Below are positions 12,285 to 20,757 of a stretch of 38,436 nt of DNA, one piece after another (position 1 is the first letter of the stretch; each line of letters opens with the position of its first letter). The stretch is taken from contig CAIWHP010000279.1 in the NCBI GenBank assembly GCA_903912445.1, forward strand, positions 1-38,436, written 5' to 3'. The notes below the pieces were generated by a model, which was given only the letters and a program-made list of their open reading frames with translations, made no database searches and was not told the DNA's origin. The position numbers were made by a program, and so were the translations under genes. This DNA comes from an uncultured Lentisphaerota bacterium (GTDB taxonomy: Bacteria > Verrucomicrobiota > Kiritimatiellia > CAIQIC01).

Positions 12285-13520
12285 TCAAATCCGCGTGCCG
12301 GGCGGAATGATGGTGTTCTTCGGGATACAGAGGATGCCGTCGCGGATGAGGTAGTTCGCCCCATCAAAGTCCCGCGGCTTGCCCTCGGGGCTGAGGTAGG
12401 CGCCGTCGCCGATATGGACGTTTTTATCCACGATGGCGTTGCGGACGAAGCAGTCGCGGCCAATGCCGGGCGCGGGGCGGTCGGAATGCTTCAACTCGGC
12501 GCCGTAGTAGTCGGACCCCATGATGTAGGAATGCTCGATGACGGTGCCTTCGCCGACCACGGCGCGCATGCCGATGATGGAATGCAGGATGCGGTGGCCG
12601 GAGATGATGCAGCCCTCGGCGAGCAGGCTCTGGTTGAGGTCGCAGCAGTTGATCTTCGAGGGGGGCAGGTAGCGCATGCGGGTGAAGATCGGCGCCTTCT
12701 GGTCGTAGAAGTTGAACTCCGGCGCCCGGTCGGTGAAGTGCAGGTTCTCCTCCCAGAACGAATCAATGGTGCCGATGTCCTTCCAATAGCCGTCGAACAG
12801 GTACGCATTGACCTTGTGGCTCTCGATGGAGCCGGGGATGATTTCCTTGCCGAAGTCGAGCTTGTCATTGTCGAGCAGTTTGGCGAGCACCTCGGTGTTG
12901 AAGACGTAGATGCCCATGCTCGCCAGGAAACGCTCGTCCTTGTACATCGGCGCGCGGAGTTCCTCGAGCACCGGCGATTTGCCCGGTTTCTCGACAAATT
13001 GCACGATGCGGTTCTTCGCGTCGGCCCGCAGGATGCCCAGCGCGCCGGCCTCGGCACGGCCGACCGGCTTGGCCGCAATCGTGACCTCGGCGCCGGCCTT
13101 GATGTGCTGGTTGAGCATTTCGGCCAGGTCCATGCGGTACAGCTGATCGCCGGAGAGCACGACGACATAATCCGGGTCGGTGTCCAGCAGATAGCGGTAG
13201 CCTTGGCGCACGGCGTCGGCGGTGCCTTGGAACCAGGTCTCGGAGCCCGGCGTCTGTTGCGCGGCGAGGATCCGCACGAAGCCCCCGCTGAACTGGTCGA
13301 AGTGATAGGTGTTGTTGACATGCTGATGCAGCGAGACGCTGTTGAACTGCGTGAGCAGAAAAATCTTGCGTATGCCGCTGTTGATGCAGTTGCTGATCGG
13401 GATGTCCACGAGGCGGTAGCGGCCTCCGATCGGAACCGCCGGCTTCGCGCGGTCGCGCGTCAGCGGTTGCAAGCGCTTACCCTGACCACCACCCATGATG
13501 ACAGCTGCTGCATTGATCAT
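12285..13520 (-). CDS. glgC: Glucose-1-phosphate adenylyltransferase
   Basis: A 411-residue ADP-glucose pyrophosphorylase, the first committed enzyme of bacterial glycogen synthesis. The N-terminal nucleotidyltransferase motif GGGQGKRLQPLT is at residues 10-21, followed by RAKPAVPIGG and the RLVDIPISNCINSGI segment. A GIYVFN motif lies mid-protein. The C-terminal 120 residues have the hexapeptide left-handed beta-helix pattern (repeated I/V-G-x-x positions), ending with NTIIPPGTRI. Length is normal. No other glycogen gene is adjacent. The start at 13520 has GAGGAA upstream. Confidence 0.97.
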   Translation of the reverse strand: MINAAAVIMGGGQGKRLQPLTRDRAKPAVPIGGRYRLVDIPISNCINSGIRKIFLLTQFNSVSLHQHVNNTYHFDQFSGGFVRILAAQQTPGSETWFQGTADAVRQGYRYLLDTDPDYVVVLSGDQLYRMDLAEMLNQHIKAGAEVTIAAKPVGRAEAGALGILRADAKNRIVQFVEKPGKSPVLEELRAPMYKDERFLASMGIYVFNTEVLAKLLDNDKLDFGKEIIPGSIESHKVNAYLFDGYWKDIGTIDSFWEENLHFTDRAPEFNFYDQKAPIFTRMRYLPPSKINCCDLNQSLLAEGCIISGHRILHSIIGMRAVVGEGTVIEHSYIMGSDYYGAELKHSDRPAPGIGRDCFVRNAIVDKNVHIGDGAYLSPEGKPRDFDGANYLIRDGILCIPKNTIIPPGTRI

Positions 13521-13606
13521 AAACAGTTCCTCAAAAGCACAACGGAATTGATAGACGACTTGCCGCCGGGATGCAACCCATTACTACACGCATGGCCGCA
13601 GCGCGA

Positions 13607-14587
13607 TCAGGCGCGCTGCGGCAGGCCGGCGGTGAGCAGCGCGGCCTCGCTGGCCTCGGGGAATTGTTCCAGGCGCTGGACGAGTTTCTCCAGCCGCCGG
13701 ACATCGGCCAGCGCGGCCGCGGGCGCCAGGCCGGCCGCCTGCCGCTGCTGCGCCCCGGCCTCAGCCGCAAAATGGAAGCCGGCGGTATCCACGTGCAACA
13801 CGCGCAGCAGCACGTCGCGATGCCAGAACAGCAGCTCCTTGAGCAGCGTCGCGCGCACGGCGCGGTAGCGCGCGCCGACGCGCGCCGCCAGGACGTCCTT
13901 TTCCACGCCCTCTTCCTTCGCGGACTCGCTTTCGGCCTCGACGACGCGCTCGCGGGCGGCATCGAGGATCTGCCCCAGCCTGCCGGCGCGCACGCCGGCC
14001 AGCAACGGATCGGCCGCCGGCCCTGCCTGCAGCCACTCCAGCAGCGGCGCGCGCCAGGGCTCGTCGGCCGCCGCCAGGCCGCCGCTCACGGCGAGGCGCT
14101 GGCACCGCGACAGGATCGTCGCCGGCAGCGACTGCGGAGACTCGGCCAGCAGAAAGATCAGGCTCGCCGGCGGTGGCTCCTCGAGCGTCTTGAGCAGCGC
14201 ATTCGCCGCGGCCGCGTTCATGCGGTCGGCGTCGAGGATCACGCAGACCTTCCACGGCCCGATGAACGGCGTCAGGGAGATGAAGCGCAGGACCTTGCGG
14301 ATGCCCTCCCCCTCGTCCTCGCCGATGACGATCACGCGGGACTTGCTCTCGGGCTCCAGGCGCAGGATGTCGGGATGGGTGTGCGCGGCCACGCGGCGGC
14401 ATTCGGCGCAATCGCCGCACGGCTTCACCACGCCCCGGCAAAAGAGCGCCGGCAGAAACTGCGCGAGCAGCTGGCTGGCCGCGCCGCGCACGGGGCCGGC
14501 GATCAGGTAGGCGTGCGCCAGCCGCCCGCCGTCGAGGCCCTGCCGCAGCTGCGCCAGCGCGGTGGCGACTGAATCAGCGTTGCTCAC
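13607..14587 (-). CDS. holB: DNA polymerase III delta-prime subunit
   Basis: A 326-residue clamp-loader subunit. The AAA+ N-terminal domain begins HAYLIAGP. The P-loop position reads GPVRGAAS without the GKT lysine, as expected for a delta-prime subunit that does not hydrolyse ATP. Four zinc-ligand cysteines are at 50, 57, 60 and 63, and the SRC sensor motif is at 160-162. I choose the GTG at 14587 as start: it overlaps the end of tmk by 14 bp, and upstream codons in this frame only read tmk out of frame. The tmk-holB order is very common in bacteria and suggests one transcript. Confidence 0.92.
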   Translation of the reverse strand: MSNADSVATALAQLRQGLDGGRLAHAYLIAGPVRGAASQLLAQFLPALFCRGVVKPCGDCAECRRVAAHTHPDILRLEPESKSRVIVIGEDEGEGIRKVLRFISLTPFIGPWKVCVILDADRMNAAAANALLKTLEEPPPASLIFLLAESPQSLPATILSRCQRLAVSGGLAAADEPWRAPLLEWLQAGPAADPLLAGVRAGRLGQILDAARERVVEAESESAKEEGVEKDVLAARVGARYRAVRATLLKELLFWHRDVLLRVLHVDTAGFHFAAEAGAQQRQAAGLAPAAALADVRRLEKLVQRLEQFPEASEAALLTAGLPQRA

Positions 14588-15200
14588 GTTGCACCAGGTT
14601 CCAGATGGCTTCTGCGACGGACTCCAGGGCGCCCCGCGGGTCCACGATCCGAAAGCGTTCCGGCCAGCGCTTGGCCAGCTCGAGATAACCGGCGCGCACA
14701 CGCTCGTGGAAATCCAACGCTTCACTTTCGATGCGATCCTTCTGGCCGCCGCGCTGCTGCAGGCGGGCAAAGCCGTCGCTGACCGGCAGGTCGAGCAGGA
14801 TCGTCAGGTCTGGCTGCGCGCCGTCGATCGCGAACGCGTTGATGGCGATCATCTGCTCCACGGAAAACCCGCGCCCGTACCCTTGATAGGCCGTGGTCGA
14901 ATCGGCAAACCGGTCGCAGACCACCCACTCGCCGCGCTCCAGCGCCGGGATGATCACATGCCGGACCAGCTGCGCGCGGCTCGCCGCAAAGAGCAGGACT
15001 TCCGTCTCGCTGCACGGCGCCTCGCCCGCCTTGTTGTGCTGCAAAATATCGCGGATGGCCTCCCCGGTCGGCGTGCCGCCCGGCTCGCGCGTGTAGACCA
15101 CCTGGTGGCCCGCCGCCTGCAAGCGCGCCACCAGCCGCTTCGCCTGCGTCGTCTTCCCGCCGCCTTCCGGCCCCTCGAACGTTATAAATTTTCCGCGCAT
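14574..15200 (-). CDS. tmk: Thymidylate kinase
   Basis: A 208-residue dTMP kinase making dTDP from dTMP and ATP. The P-loop GPEGGGKT is at 10-17, the DRx signature is in VVCDRFADSTTAYQG, and a TREPGGTPTGE motif sits near residues 37-47. The lid region is around residues 140-160. Length is standard. It is translationally coupled to holB downstream. Upstream, a repeat array lies at 15202-15243. Confidence 0.97.
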   Translation of the reverse strand: MRGKFITFEGPEGGGKTTQAKRLVARLQAAGHQVVYTREPGGTPTGEAIRDILQHNKAGEAPCSETEVLLFAASRAQLVRHVIIPALERGEWVVCDRFADSTTAYQGYGRGFSVEQMIAINAFAIDGAQPDLTILLDLPVSDGFARLQQRGGQKDRIESEALDFHERVRAGYLELAKRWPERFRIVDPRGALESVAEAIWNLVQREQR

Positions 15201-15201
15201 A

Positions 15202-15243
15202 GTCAGTCTTCAGCAGTCAGTTGTCAGCAGTCAGTTGTCACGC
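15202..15243. repeat. AGTCAGTTGTCAGC repeat
   Basis: Tandem AGTCAGTTGTCAGC-like units lie immediately before tmk. A related CAGCAGTCAGAAGGCAG stretch encodes the last codons of gatA near 20537-20555. The rest of the gap to cysS (15244-15388) holds TTTGCGTCTT/CTCTGCGCCTTTGCG wording of another dispersed repeat family. Confidence 0.65.
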
Positions 15244-15388
15244 GCGGCAGAATCTAAAAGCCTGCTCCTACCCTGAACGCCTGCGTGCTCTCATCCAAAC
15301 CTTGTAAATATTTTCTGCTTTGCGTCTTCCGCCTTACCTCTGCGCCTTTGCGTTGAAAACTCTTCGTTTCCCCTGCGGCGCCGATCCG

Positions 15389-16789
15389 TTACAGCTTCTT
15401 CAGCTTCGGCCCCTGCGGCGTGTCCTGGATCACCCAGCCGCGTTGCTTCAGCTCGTCGCGGATGCGGTCGGACTCCGGCCAGTTCTTCGCCTGGCGCGCG
15501 GCCTGCCGCTGGCCGAGCAGCGCCTGCGCCTCGCCATCGGCCTGCTGCTGCTCCGGCTGGAGCACGCCGAGCACGCCGTCGAAGCGCTGGAGCAAGCCGA
15601 GCACCGCCGCGGCGCCGGCGGCAGCGAGGGCCTGCTCGTTCATCGCGCGGTTGCCGGCGGTGATCATATCGAACAGCGCGGCCAGCGCGGCGGAGATGTT
15701 CAGATCGTCATCGAGCGCGGCCGTGAACGCGTCGAGCGCCTGCTGCGCCCACGCCGGGAGGCTTGCGCCCGCCGGGGCGCCGCCCGCGATCAGGCGCAGG
15801 CGGTCGCCAAACTCATCGAGCCGGCTCAGGGCCGCGCGCGCCGCGTCCAGCGACTCGAAGGTGAAGTTCAGGCTCTGGCGGTAGTGCGTCGCGAGCAGCT
15901 CGTAGCGGATTTCGCGGCCGCTGTAGCCCTTGCCCAGCAGATCGCGCAGCGTGAAGAAATTGCCGAGGCTCTTGGACATCTTCTTGCCGTCCACGACCAG
16001 GTGCGCACAGTGCATCCAATATTTGACGAACGGCTGGCCGGTGGCGGCCTCGCTCTGCGCGATCTCGTCCTCGTGGTGCGGGAAGATGTTGTCCACGCCG
16101 CCGGTGTGCAGGTCGAAGCTCGGACCGAGATACTTCATGCCCATCGCGCTGCACTCGATGTGCCAGCCGGGCCGGCCCCGGCCCCACGGCGCGTCCCAAG
16201 CCACGTCGCCATCCTGCTCGTCCCACGCCTTCCAGAGCGCGAAGTCGGCGGCGCTTTCCTTCTCGTACTCGTCCTGCGCCACGCGCGCGCCGGACCGCAG
16301 CCCGCTCAGGTCGAGGTGCGCGAGCTTCCCGTAGGCGGGGAACTTGGCGATACTGAAATAGATCGAGCCGTCGTCGGATTTATACGCCACGCCCTTGTCC
16401 AGCAGCGTCTGGATCAGCGTGATCATCTCCGGCACATGGTCGGTCGCCGCAGGATACTGCTCGGCCGGCTCGACGCGCAGCGTTTTGAGGTCCGCAAAGA
16501 AGGCCTCGATATACTTCTTCGTGAACTCCTTGAGCGGCAGCCCCTGCTCGCGCGACGAGCGGATCGTCTTGTCGTCCACGTCCGTCAGGTTCATCACCTG
16601 CGTCACGCGGAAGCCGCGGAACTTGAGGTGGCGCCGCAGCAGGTCCTCGAACAGGTAGGCGCGGAAGTTCCCGATGTGCGCGAAGTTGTAGACCGTCGGC
16701 CCGCACGTATACATGCGGACATGCCCCGCCTCGGCCGGGTGCAGTTCCTCGACCGCCCGCGTCAACGTGTTGTGAATGCAAAAAGCCAT
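15389..16789 (-). CDS. cysS: Cysteinyl-tRNA synthetase
   Basis: A 466-residue class I aminoacyl-tRNA synthetase. Zinc ligand Cys29 is in the YTCGPTVYN segment, the HIGH-type motif reads HIGN at 38-41, further zinc ligands are in WHIECSAMG and FPHHEDEIAQ, and the KMSKS loop is near residue 270. A DALR-type anticodon-binding domain follows, and the protein ends QDTPQGPKLKKL, a common CysS tail. Length is normal. It is followed by repeats and tmk. Confidence 0.97.
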   Translation of the reverse strand: MAFCIHNTLTRAVEELHPAEAGHVRMYTCGPTVYNFAHIGNFRAYLFEDLLRRHLKFRGFRVTQVMNLTDVDDKTIRSSREQGLPLKEFTKKYIEAFFADLKTLRVEPAEQYPAATDHVPEMITLIQTLLDKGVAYKSDDGSIYFSIAKFPAYGKLAHLDLSGLRSGARVAQDEYEKESAADFALWKAWDEQDGDVAWDAPWGRGRPGWHIECSAMGMKYLGPSFDLHTGGVDNIFPHHEDEIAQSEAATGQPFVKYWMHCAHLVVDGKKMSKSLGNFFTLRDLLGKGYSGREIRYELLATHYRQSLNFTFESLDAARAALSRLDEFGDRLRLIAGGAPAGASLPAWAQQALDAFTAALDDDLNISAALAALFDMITAGNRAMNEQALAAAGAAAVLGLLQRFDGVLGVLQPEQQQADGEAQALLGQRQAARQAKNWPESDRIRDELKQRGWVIQDTPQGPKLKKL

Positions 16790-16878
16790 AGCGTGTCCCG
16801 TGGTTGTTGGGGCGGGAGTCTAGCGGACACCCCCGCCGCATTCAACGCCGCAGTCGCGCGGCCGCTGAATTTCACGGT

Positions 16879-16909
16879 CCACAGCCACGCGCTGCGCGGC
16901 GCGCTGTGG
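16879..16909. terminator. Strong GC hairpin between the DUF3892 gene and cysS
   Basis: CCACAGC (16879-16885) pairs with GCTGTGG (16903-16909), and the inner arms CGCG/CGCG extend the stem. It lies just after the DUF3892 stop on the minus strand. There is no T-run, so call it a terminator-like hairpin only. Confidence 0.4.
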
Positions 16910-16921
16910 CGGCCGGCGGTT

Positions 16922-17224
16922 TCAGCCCACCAGCTGACAGGCGACCCCGCACGCGTCCAGCGCCAGGAGGTTGTCGTTCCAGGCCCGGTCGGCATGCGAC
17001 CGCAGATAAGGGCGCTTGCCGAGCTGCCGGAACACCCCGACCGTGGAACGCTTCCCCGTGGCGGGGTCGATGATGTAATAAATGACGGCGCCCACTTCCA
17101 TGCGATGGATGGCTTCATCGCGGGTCAGCAGCCAATTCTCCGCCACATTCCCGATATGGGTGATGTGTTCATACGGGCTGTCGGCCTCGGCTTTACGGAC
17201 GCATGTCACCTGATGCTCGCTCAT
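16922..17224 (-). CDS. DUF3892 small protein
   Basis: A 100-residue protein matching the DUF3892 layout: an N-terminal strand (HQVTCVRK), a segment of the form THIGNVAENWLLTRDEAI, VGAVIYYI, and a C-terminal RPYLRSHADRAWNDNLLALD with the ASP-N-N-L pattern of the family. Function is unknown; members are short stand-alone cytoplasmic proteins. The ATG at 17224 has AAGGAACCAGGA upstream. No operon partner is evident: 265 bp separate it from the AtpZ-like gene, and in that gap I see only an AT-richer patch near 17418-17450. Confidence 0.75.
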   Translation of the reverse strand: MSEHQVTCVRKAEADSPYEHITHIGNVAENWLLTRDEAIHRMEVGAVIYYIIDPATGKRSTVGVFRQLGKRPYLRSHADRAWNDNLLALDACGVACQLVG

Positions 17225-17489
17225 GTCCTGGTTCCTTCCGGCGCATCAACGCCCTTAATCAATCATCCATGCTGTTGCTGACCCAGTCCTCAACACCCAG
17301 CCCGCCACCGGGACGGCAGGCTGCCAGGGGAACAGAAGAAATGCCGGCGGACCACTCAACCATCACACCCATCCCTCCGCGCCCCGCACGGGTACTTTAG
17401 CGGTTCCAGACGGGGTAAGGCTATAGGGGAAAGACCTATTTTGAGTATCCTGGCGGCGCCCTTTCGCACGGATACCTGGTGACGCGCCG

Positions 17490-17720
17490 CTACTTCAGTC
17501 CATTGACTTCGCGCCAGAGCTTCCACAGCTCGTAGCCGCAGTAGACCACGCCGAGCAGCGCGCCGGCGATGGTCCAGAACCAGCCGCCGCCGGCGCGGGT
17601 GTCGAGCCAGCGCCCGCCGAGCGTCAACAGGGCGATCGCCGCGGCCCACGAAAAGCCGATCCCCAGCGCGTGCTGATAAAGCCCGCGCTCCCCGGGCTTG
17701 TCGGGCGGCACCGGTTTCAT
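17490..17720 (-). CDS. AtpZ/AtpI-like small membrane protein
   Basis: A 76-residue protein with two hydrophobic helices (about 21-37 and 47-63). The GGRWLDTRAGGGW turn between them is the usual LG-x-WLD signature of AtpZ/AtpI proteins. These sit upstream of F0F1 ATP synthase genes and assist c-ring assembly or ion supply. Here no atp genes are adjacent, so the assignment rests on the motif alone. The ATG at 17720 is the only sensible start. Confidence 0.7.
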   Translation of the reverse strand: MKPVPPDKPGERGLYQHALGIGFSWAAAIALLTLGGRWLDTRAGGGWFWTIAGALLGVVYCGYELWKLWREVNGLK

Positions 17721-17768
17721 GGCCGAGCCTCCACAGCGGAATAACCGGCCGGCTTGCGCAGGCGGAAG

Positions 17769-17810
17769 CGATCCATCGTCCTCGTTCTCGTCGTCGTCCT
17801 CGTCCTCGCT
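17769..17810. repeat. TCGTCCTCGTTCTCG repeat
   Basis: ATCCATCGTCCTCGTTCTCG followed by TCGTCGTCCTCGTCCTCG upstream of the AtpZ-like gene. Low-complexity pyrimidine-rich unit of the dispersed type. No coding role is seen. Confidence 0.5.
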
Positions 17811-17912
17811 CCGCAGGGGCGACGTTTTTCAAGATCGAAGGATGAACCCCAATAGGCCTTGCGACTCAACAAGGGCAGCGGGATGCCGCCCCTTCCAGAT
17901 CGACAGAAAAGG

Positions 17913-17961
17913 TTCCAAGGTTTGGAAAACCCGGTGCTTCCGGCTTCCAAGGTCTGGAAAA
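17913..17961. repeat. Two TTCCAAGG dyads in tandem
   Basis: TTCCAAGGTTTGGAAAA (17913-17929) and TTCCAAGGTCTGGAAAA (17945-17961) are separated by 15 bp. They lie between folE and the AtpZ-like gene. The 336-bp gap 17721-18055 otherwise holds only the TCGTCC repeat and AATTC-type repeats. Confidence 0.75.
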
Positions 17962-18009
17962 GCGCTTTCATCGCGGCGAGTCTCAAGCTGATTCCAAACG
18001 TCAACCTAC

Positions 18010-18045
18010 CGCAATTCCGCAATCCACAATTCACAATCCACAATG
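18010..18045. repeat. AATTC-type repeat downstream of folE
   Basis: CGCAATTCCGCAATCCACAA and following ACAATTC units, same family as 1-239. Located just after the folE stop. Confidence 0.7.
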
Positions 18046-18055
18046 CTTCCCTCGC

Positions 18056-18628
18056 TCACCCGCAGGAACTCGGACGGTGGATGAGCTGCAGGAACTCGTT
18101 GCGGGTGGCGTTGGAGCTGTGGAAGCTGCCGAGCATCGCCGAGGTGATCATGCTGGAATCCTGCTTCTCGACGCCGCGCATCATCATGCACATATGCCGG
18201 GCCTCGATGACAACGCCGACGCCCTCCGGCGCCAGGTGGTCCATCAGCGCGCGGGCGATCTGGTTGGTCAACCGCTCCTGCACCTGCAGGCGGCGCGCAA
18301 AGATGTCCGCGAGCCGCGCCAGCTTGCTGACGCCGATGACCTTGCCCTTGGGGATGTAGCCGATGTGGCAGCGCCCGAAGAACGGCAGCATGTGATGCTC
18401 GCACAGGCTGAAGATCTCGATGTCCTTGACGATGATCATGTGGTTCGCCTCGACCGTGAAGATGGCCGAGTTGATCAGCGCGTCGGGATCCTCGCCGTAG
18501 CCCTGCGTCAGGAATTCCCACGAGGCGGCGGCGCGCTGCGGGGTCTTGAGCAGGCCCTCGCGCTGCGGGTCCTCGCCGAGTTCCACGAGCAACTGCCGCG
18601 TCAGATCTGCGATGCGTTCTGAATTCAT
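18056..18628 (-). CDS. folE: GTP cyclohydrolase I
   Basis: A 190-residue type IA enzyme converting GTP to 7,8-dihydroneopterin triphosphate, the entry to tetrahydrofolate and, in many bacteria, to 7-deazaguanine (queuosine) synthesis. Zinc ligands fit Cys76, His79 (CEHH at 76-79) and Cys147 (RHMCMMMRG); the 71-residue spacing matches the E. coli enzyme. Length is slightly short, as in many bacterial forms. It is divergent from gatC, with a 98-bp shared intergenic region containing a TTCCAAGG-type dyad. Confidence 0.96.
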   Translation of the reverse strand: MNSERIADLTRQLLVELGEDPQREGLLKTPQRAAASWEFLTQGYGEDPDALINSAIFTVEANHMIIVKDIEIFSLCEHHMLPFFGRCHIGYIPKGKVIGVSKLARLADIFARRLQVQERLTNQIARALMDHLAPEGVGVVIEARHMCMMMRGVEKQDSSMITSAMLGSFHSSNATRNEFLQLIHRPSSCG

Positions 18629-18666
18629 AGCGGCAAACTAGCTTGATTGCCGCGGAAAGCAAACTG

Positions 18667-18701
18667 AAAACCTTGGAAAACGCTCCGCCTTCGCCTATAG
18701 T
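18667..18701 (+). promoter_or_regulatory. gatC promoter with overlapping CCTTGGAAAA motif
   Basis: TTGGAA (18673-18678) and TATAGT (18696-18701), 17 bp apart, form a good sigma70-type promoter 25 bp before the gatC ATG. The -35 lies inside AAAACCTTGGAAAA, half of the dispersed dyad, so a binder of that dyad could act on both gatC and divergent folE. Confidence 0.5.
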
Positions 18702-18726
18702 CGCGCCACCTTTTTCAGGAGCCGCC

Positions 18727-19017
18727 ATGAACAGTCCGGATAAAATTGACGTGCGCTATGTGGCCCACCTGGCGCGGATGCACCTGGGCGACGACGAGGT
18801 CGCGCGCCTGCAGCCGCAGCTGGAACAAATCGTCGGCTATGTCCGGCAGCTCGACGAGCTCAACGTCGACGGCATCGAGCCGACCGCCCACGCCATCCCC
18901 GTTCAGAACGTCTTCCGCGCCGACGAAGTCCGGCCGTGCCTCGACCACGAGGCCGTGATGAAGAACGCCCCGCAGGCCCGCGAAGGCCAGTTCATCGTCC
19001 CGAAAATTATTGAATGA
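18727..19017 (+). CDS. gatC: Asp/Glu-tRNA amidotransferase subunit C
   Basis: A 96-residue subunit that wraps around GatA in the GatCAB complex, which turns mis-acylated Glu-tRNA(Gln) and/or Asp-tRNA(Asn) into the amide forms. The motif YVAHLARMHLGDDE near residues 9-22 and the GIEPTAHAIPVQNVFR segment near 47-62 are diagnostic. A ribosome site AGGAG lies 6 nt before the ATG at 18727. It is the first gene of a gatC-gatA-gatB unit. Confidence 0.95.
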   Translation: MNSPDKIDVRYVAHLARMHLGDDEVARLQPQLEQIVGYVRQLDELNVDGIEPTAHAIPVQNVFRADEVRPCLDHEAVMKNAPQAREGQFIVPKIIE

Positions 19018-19018
19018 A

Positions 19019-19079
19019 GAGAAACAGGAAACTTGAGACCTGAAACCTGAGACGTTAGACGCGAGACACGAGACCTGAC
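19019..19079. repeat. GAGACCTGAAACCTGAGAC repeat
   Basis: Degenerate GAAACTTGAGACC / GACACGAGACCTGAC units fill the gap between gatC and gatA, inside the operon. It is a family distinct from the AATTC arrays. The gatA start lacks a clear ribosome site because the repeat occupies its position. Confidence 0.6.
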
Positions 19080-19082
19080 TTT

Positions 19083-20558
19083 ATGTCCACTTTGAATCAA
19101 TTAACTGTTGCCGAAGCTGCGGCCAAGCTCGCCAAGCGCGAATGCAGCTCCGCCGAGCTCGTCGCCGCGGTGCTTGCGAGCATCGAAAAGCACGATAAAC
19201 AGGTCGGGGCCTACCTGACCGTGGACGCCGAGTCCGCGCTGGAGCAGGCGCGGGCGGCGGACGCGGCGCGCTCGCGCGGCGAACACCAGCCGCTGCTTGG
19301 CGTGCCGGTGGGCGTCAAGGACCTGCTCAACGTCACCGGACAGCCCTGCACCTGCGGCTCCAAGATTTTGAAGGGTTATGTGGCGCCCTACGACGCGACC
19401 GCGGTCGCCAAGCTGCGCGCGGCCGGCGCGGTGATCCTCGGCCGGCTGAACATGGACGAATTTGCGATGGGCGGCAGCACGGAGAACTCTGCCTACCAGC
19501 CGACGCGCAATCCGTGGGATCTTTCCCGCGTCCCCGGCGGCTCCAGCGGCGGCAGCGCCGCCGCGGTCGCCGCCGACGAGGCGCTCGCGACGCTCGGCTC
19601 CGACACCGGCGGCTCGATCCGCCAGCCGGCGGGCTTCTGCGGCTGCGTGGGACTCAAGCCCACCTACGGCCGCGTCTCGCGCTACGGCCTGACCGCCTTC
19701 GCCTCCTCGCTCGACCAGATCGGCCCGCTGACCAAGACGGTCCGCGACTCTGCGCTGCTCCTGAGCGCGATCTCCGGCCGCGATCCCCACGATTCGACCT
19801 CGCTCGACGCGCCCGTCCCGGATTATGCCGCGCAGCTCGGCGGCGACCTCAAGGGCCTGCGTCTCGGCCTGCCCAAGGAATATTTCATCGACGGCCTCGA
19901 TGCCGAGGTCGAGCAGTCCGTGCGCGCCGCGGTGGACCAGTGCCGGGCGCTGGGCGCGGAGATCGTCGAGATCAGCCTGCCCCACTCCAAGTATGCCGTC
20001 GCGGTCTATTACATCATCGCCACCGCGGAAGCCTCGGCAAACCTGGCGCGCTTCGACGGCGTGCGCTACGGCCTGCGCGTCGATGGCGAGGATCCGATCG
20101 ACCAGTACGGCAAGACCCGCGCCGCGGGCTTCGGGCAGGAAGTCAAACGCCGCATCATCCTCGGCACCTACGTCCTCTCCAGCGGCTACCACGACGCCTA
20201 TTACCTGCGCGCCCAGAAGGTGCGCACCCTGATCCGCCGCGATTTTGAGACCGCATTCCAAAAGTGCGACGCGATCCTGACGCCCGTCGCGCCGACGGCC
20301 GCCTATAAGCTCGGCGAGCAGATCAACGACCCGCTCAAGATGTACCTCGGCGACATCTTCACCATCCCGGTCAACCTCGCCGGCATCTGCGGCGTCAGCG
20401 TCCCCTGCGGGTTCACCAGCGAGAAGCTGCCGGTCGGCCTGCACATCGTCGGCCCCGCGCTCCGCGAGGATGTGATCCTGAAAGTGGGCCATGCCTACGA
20501 ACAAGCCACGCCGTGGCATCTCCGGAAGCCGGAGATCAGCAGTCAGAAGGCAGAATGA
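19083..20558 (+). CDS. gatA: Asp/Glu-tRNA amidotransferase subunit A
   Basis: A 491-residue amidase-signature enzyme that releases ammonia from glutamine for the tRNA amidation step. The catalytic Lys is in [11 protein letters not shown] (about residue 79); the glycine/serine signature [10 protein letters not shown] is near 151-160 and [13 protein letters not shown] near 175-187, giving the Ser-cisSer-Lys triad. Length is standard. The last codons (ISSQKAE) are encoded by an AGTCAG-type repeat, so the natural C-terminus may have been altered by repeat invasion. It is followed by a 199-bp repeat-filled gap before gatB. Confidence 0.96.
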   Translation: MSTLNQLTVAEAAAKLAKRECSSAELVAAVLASIEKHDKQVGAYLTVDAESALEQARAADAARSRGEHQPLLGVPVGVKDLLNVTGQPCTCGSKILKGYVAPYDATAVAKLRAAGAVILGRLNMDEFAMGGSTENSAYQPTRNPWDLSRVPGGSSGGSAAAVAADEALATLGSDTGGSIRQPAGFCGCVGLKPTYGRVSRYGLTAFASSLDQIGPLTKTVRDSALLLSAISGRDPHDSTSLDAPVPDYAAQLGGDLKGLRLGLPKEYFIDGLDAEVEQSVRAAVDQCRALGAEIVEISLPHSKYAVAVYYIIATAEASANLARFDGVRYGLRVDGEDPIDQYGKTRAAGFGQEVKRRIILGTYVLSSGYHDAYYLRAQKVRTLIRRDFETAFQKCDAILTPVAPTAAYKLGEQINDPLKMYLGDIFTIPVNLAGICGVSVPCGFTSEKLPVGLHIVGPALREDVILKVGHAYEQATPWHLRKPEISSQKAE

Positions 20559-20752
20559 ACATCGAACATTCAACATCGAACATCGAACATCGAAGTTCGG
20601 ATGGTCTGTCCAAGGAGCTGGGAGGGAACAGCGCAAGCATTTTAGAAACCGGAAACTTGCGGCGCGATCTTCTGGAGAGCGAGGCTTGCCGCGCCTGCAC
20701 GGGTGCCCTTCCGCAATTCGCAATGCACAATTCACCATTCACAATTTTTTAA
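20556..20752. repeat. Repeat-filled gap between gatA and gatB
   Basis: GAACATCGAACATTCAACATC-like units (20556-20595), then unassigned sequence, then AATTC-type units (20706-20752, CGCAATTCGCAATGCACAATTC style split across copies). No gene is seen. It sits directly before the gatB ATG, so the gatB ribosome site is weak. Confidence 0.7.
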
Positions 20753-20757
20753 CCACC

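Noticed and set aside
17401-17460. Possible tRNA or small RNA in the AT-richer patch near the AtpZ-like gene
   Set aside because: No cloverleaf, T-loop GTTCRAAYC pairing or CCA end could be drawn.
17490-17720. Remnant of an ATP synthase operon
   Set aside because: Only the AtpZ-like frame is present and flanking DNA shows no atp gene fragments.
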